Positions 61,956-64,000 of a stretch of 64,000 nt of DNA are shown piece by piece. Position numbers and translations under genes: made by a program. How positions within the stretch are numbered: the stretch's first letter is position 1; each line of letters starts with the position of its first letter. Below the pieces are notes generated by a model, which made no database searches, had not been told where the DNA came from, and saw only the letters and a program-made list of their open reading frames with translations. Source of the stretch: Magnetococcus marinus MC-1 (GTDB taxonomy: Bacteria > Pseudomonadota > Magnetococcia > Magnetococcales > Magnetococcaceae); assembly GCF_000014865.1 (NCBI RefSeq), contig NC_008576.1:711501-775500 (forward strand), written 5' to 3'.

Positions 61956-62408
61956 ATGCGTGTTAAAGATGTCATGACCACCCATGTACGGACGGCCCGT
62001 CGGCACGATGATCTTAAAAGTGTGGCCTCGCAAATTTGTGCTTTAAAAGTGAGCGGATTGCCGGTGGTCGAAGAGGGGGGGCGGTTGGTGGGCATTGTTT
62101 CGGAGAAGGATATTCTCAATGCGCTGCTACCCAGCTATTCGGACTATCTGGCCGACCCGGTCAAGGGCAACGATTTTGAGGCGATGGAGGCTACCTATCC
62201 CGAGGTGATGGGCCGCTCGGTCGAAGAGGTTATGATCGCCTCGGTCATGACCTGCAACCCGGAAGATCCGGTATTGGATGCCGCTTCGCGGATGACCTCC
62301 CGCCACTTCCGGCGGCTGCCGGTGGTGGATGACAAGCAGTTGCTGGTGGGCATCGTCAGTCTGAGCGATATTCACCAAGCCATTTTTAAAAAGACCTTTG
62401 CCCTATAA
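61956..62408 (+). CDS. CBS-domain protein
   Basis: A 150-residue protein of two CBS domains (VKDVMTTHVRTARRHDDLKS... and MIASVMTCNPEDPVLDAASRM...), a Bateman module that usually binds adenine nucleotides. No other domain is fused. The start follows AGGAGAGA. It lies between the thioredoxin-HEAT and guanylate-kinase-like genes on the same strand, so it may sense nucleotide state for neighbours. Confidence 0.88.
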   Translation: MRVKDVMTTHVRTARRHDDLKSVASQICALKVSGLPVVEEGGRLVGIVSEKDILNALLPSYSDYLADPVKGNDFEAMEATYPEVMGRSVEEVMIASVMTCNPEDPVLDAASRMTSRHFRRLPVVDDKQLLVGIVSLSDIHQAIFKKTFAL

Positions 62409-62419
62409 GGAGTCAGCAC

Positions 62420-63187
62420 ATGGCACGTTTTATCATACTTTCCGGGCCAGCCTGTGTGGGCAAAGGGCCGTTGATGGCGGCCATGGCGAAGTTTTATCCC
62501 GAGCTGCTCGCCCATATGCAGCGGGTGGTGCTCTACAGTGAGCGAGCACCGCGCCCCCATGAGCGGGATGGGGTGGATTACCATTTTCGTACCCGTAAGA
62601 GAATTGACCAGATCGGTCAGAAAAAGGGCTATCTGAGCTTTGAATCCCGTGGCGAACTTCAGTGTGTGGATCTGGCGGCCATCGATAAAGCGCTGGGGGA
62701 GGGGCAGGATGTGTTGTTTGAGGGCAACACCTACCTGGTCAATAAATTGCGGGAGATCGGCCTGTTTGACCGCTATGAAACCCTGAAAATTTTTCTCTCC
62801 CCCCTCTCTCAAGCGGAGATTATACACTTGAAGGAGTGTGTGCCTGGGGTGGATCTGAAAAATTTTGTGGCGGATGTGATGCGCCGTAAACTGCTGCATC
62901 GGACCTCTAAATGGAAAGGGCCATTGGGGTTGCCCGATTTGCAGGATGTGGAGCGACGCGCTACCCGGGCTTTGGCGGAGATGGCGCAGGCCCACCACTA
63001 TGACGCGGTAATCGCCAACCATGATGGCGAGGGGCATGATAACTGGGATGCCTTTTATCACCCCATTGGCGACGCCCGCCGCACCATGGAGACCTTTGCC
63101 GGACTGTTGCAAGGCAAGCGTCTGCATGGGCGTCTTGAACATTGGGATAAAGCACTGATTACGGGAAAGATGTTGGATGAGCTTTGA
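62420..63187 (+). CDS. Guanylate-kinase-like protein with atypical P-loop
   Basis: A 255-residue protein. The N-terminal 130 residues match the guanylate kinase fold: FIILSGPACVGKGPLMAAM as P-loop and YSERAPRPHERDGVDYHF, which is the GMP-binding region. The usual Ser/Thr after GK is Gly here (GKGPL), so Mg and phosphate binding should differ from true Gmk. The C-terminal half is unrecognised. AAGGAG precedes the start. It overlaps the CYTH gene by 11 bases. Activity on a nucleotide is likely, but GMP kinase function is doubtful. Confidence 0.72.
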   Translation: MARFIILSGPACVGKGPLMAAMAKFYPELLAHMQRVVLYSERAPRPHERDGVDYHFRTRKRIDQIGQKKGYLSFESRGELQCVDLAAIDKALGEGQDVLFEGNTYLVNKLREIGLFDRYETLKIFLSPLSQAEIIHLKECVPGVDLKNFVADVMRRKLLHRTSKWKGPLGLPDLQDVERRATRALAEMAQAHHYDAVIANHDGEGHDNWDAFYHPIGDARRTMETFAGLLQGKRLHGRLEHWDKALITGKMLDEL

Positions 63188-63653
63188 GATCGAGCGAAAA
63201 TTTTTACTGAGCCACGATGGCTGGCGCGGGTTGGCAACAGGCACCCTCTACCGCCAGGGTTTTCTGAGCACCGATAAAGAGCGGGTGGTGCGCGTGCGCA
63301 TCGCTGGGGATCGGGGCAGTCTGACCATCAAAGGGTTAACCCGGGGGGCAAAACGGCGGGAATTTGAGTATGAAATTCCCTTGGATGAGGCCGCTTTGTT
63401 GCTGGACGAACTGTGCCATCAACCCTTGATCGAAAAACATCGCTACTGCATTCCTCATGGCCAACATATGTGGGAAGTTGATGAATTTATCGGTGAAAAT
63501 GCGGGTCTGCTGATTGCCGAGGTGGAGCTTTCTGCGGAGGATGAGTCGGTGGAGCTGCCCGATTGGGTCGGGCAGGAGGTGACGGAGGATCATCGTTATG
63601 CCAATGCCTCGCTGGTGAGCAACCCGTACCGTCGGTGGTCGACAGAGGGGTAG
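63177..63653 (+). CDS. CYTH-domain phosphatase
   Basis: A 158-residue CYTH (triphosphate tunnel) protein with the signature EIERKFL at the N-terminus and basic tunnel residues (VVRVRIAG, SLTIKG, EFEYEIP, EKHRY, WEVDEF). Such bacterial proteins hydrolyse inorganic triphosphate or related substrates. It overlaps the guanylate-kinase-like gene and precedes apaH by 7 bases. Confidence 0.9.
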   Translation: MSFEIERKFLLSHDGWRGLATGTLYRQGFLSTDKERVVRVRIAGDRGSLTIKGLTRGAKRREFEYEIPLDEAALLLDELCHQPLIEKHRYCIPHGQHMWEVDEFIGENAGLLIAEVELSAEDESVELPDWVGQEVTEDHRYANASLVSNPYRRWSTEG

Positions 63654-63660
63654 GCGGGTT

Positions 63661-64000
63661 ATGGCGGTCTATGCCATTGGTGATCTGCACGGGTGTTTGG
63701 ATGAGTTGCAACGGCTGTTAGCGTTGATCCGCTTTGATCCGGCGGCAGACCGTCTCTATTTTACCGGTGATCTGATAAGCCGTGGTCCCCATGGTTTGGA
63801 TTGCATGCGTTTGGTGCAATCCCTAGGGGCTCAGGCGGTGACGCTGCTGGGCAACCATGAGGTGCGTCTGCTGGCTTTGGAGCATGGGGCGCTACCGGCC
63901 AGTGAACACCATTGGCACCGGGATTATTTGCAGGCAGAGGATCGGTCGAGTCTCTATCAGTGGGTGCGGCAGATGCCGTTAATGGTGCAAGAGCCGCTGA
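63661..64000 (+). CDS. apaH: Symmetrical diadenosine tetraphosphatase, 5' part (runs off the window)
   Basis: The reading frame is open from 63661 to the window edge. It starts MAVYAIGDLHGCLDEL, with GDLISRGP and LLGNHEVRLLALEHG, the metal-binding signatures of ApaH-type metallophosphatases, which cut Ap4A to two ADP. About 113 residues are visible of a usual length near 270. It probably ends the nucleotide-related unit with the CYTH and guanylate-kinase-like genes. Confidence 0.88.
   Translation, partial: MAVYAIGDLHGCLDELQRLLALIRFDPAADRLYFTGDLISRGPHGLDCMRLVQSLGAQAVTLLGNHEVRLLALEHGALPASEHHWHRDYLQAEDRSSLYQWVRQMPLMVQEPL

Overview
The window is 64 kb of bacterial chromosome: dense, GC-rich and G-run-rich coding sequence. 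There are 63 intact or nearly intact protein genes, one gene cut by the right edge, and one dead transposase. I saw no rRNA, tRNA or CRISPR. The gene set fits a motile Gram-negative proteobacterium: an exosortase-A (XrtA) type exopolysaccharide locus, an Lpp-like lipoprotein, a LbtU-like porin, a large chemotaxis set with metal- and zinc-site receptors, and queuosine and molybdopterin genes. The overall style recalls Magnetococcus-like marine bacteria. That is inference from gene content; no taxonomic marker gene was compared.

Region 1 (25-9112, all +) is a tightly overlapping operon. It holds an XrtA-type polysaccharide deacetylase, a FemAB protein and two glycosyltransferases. Next come a small secreted protein with a twin-arginine-like leader, a PqqD-like peptide chaperone, an HprK-related kinase, a nucleotidyltransferase and an amidotransferase of the asparagine synthetase family. 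The last five look like a peptide or protein modification module inside a polysaccharide locus, and the small secreted protein is a candidate substrate. The exosortase itself is not in the window.

Region 2 (9233-24798) holds an Lpp-like lipoprotein, acs, a small membrane protein, comEC and queA. An accessory island (16216-20800) follows, with a FkbM/GT11 fusion, a decayed transposase and a field of short palindromic repeats around two AT-richer genes. Then come tgt and a chemoreceptor with zinc-binding and hemerythrin domains.

Region 3 (24822-42744) holds mobB-moaD, a LbtU-like porin, a polytopic membrane protein and a surface-sugar cluster on the minus strand (29463-38384). The cluster encodes an SDR, a heptose-type kinase, a DegT-family enzyme with His where the PLP lysine should be, a split transketolase, a GT2, a heptose-type nucleotidyltransferase and a NodU-type carbamoyltransferase. 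These suggest an activated, deoxygenated, possibly branched and carbamoylated sugar. Next are a solute-binding protein, an unrecognised 558-residue radical SAM protein overlapping a GT2, and a thioredoxin-like protein.

Region 4 (42822-56091) has ftsY, a lytic transglycosylase, cheB-cheR, a CgeB-like glycosyltransferase, a second zinc-site receptor, cheV, and cheA-cheY-STAS. Region 5 (56251-64000) has queD-queE-thiE on the minus strand. On the plus strand are a DinG-family helicase with tsaB and rimI, then a thioredoxin-HEAT protein, a CBS protein, a guanylate-kinase-like protein, a CYTH phosphatase and the start of apaH.
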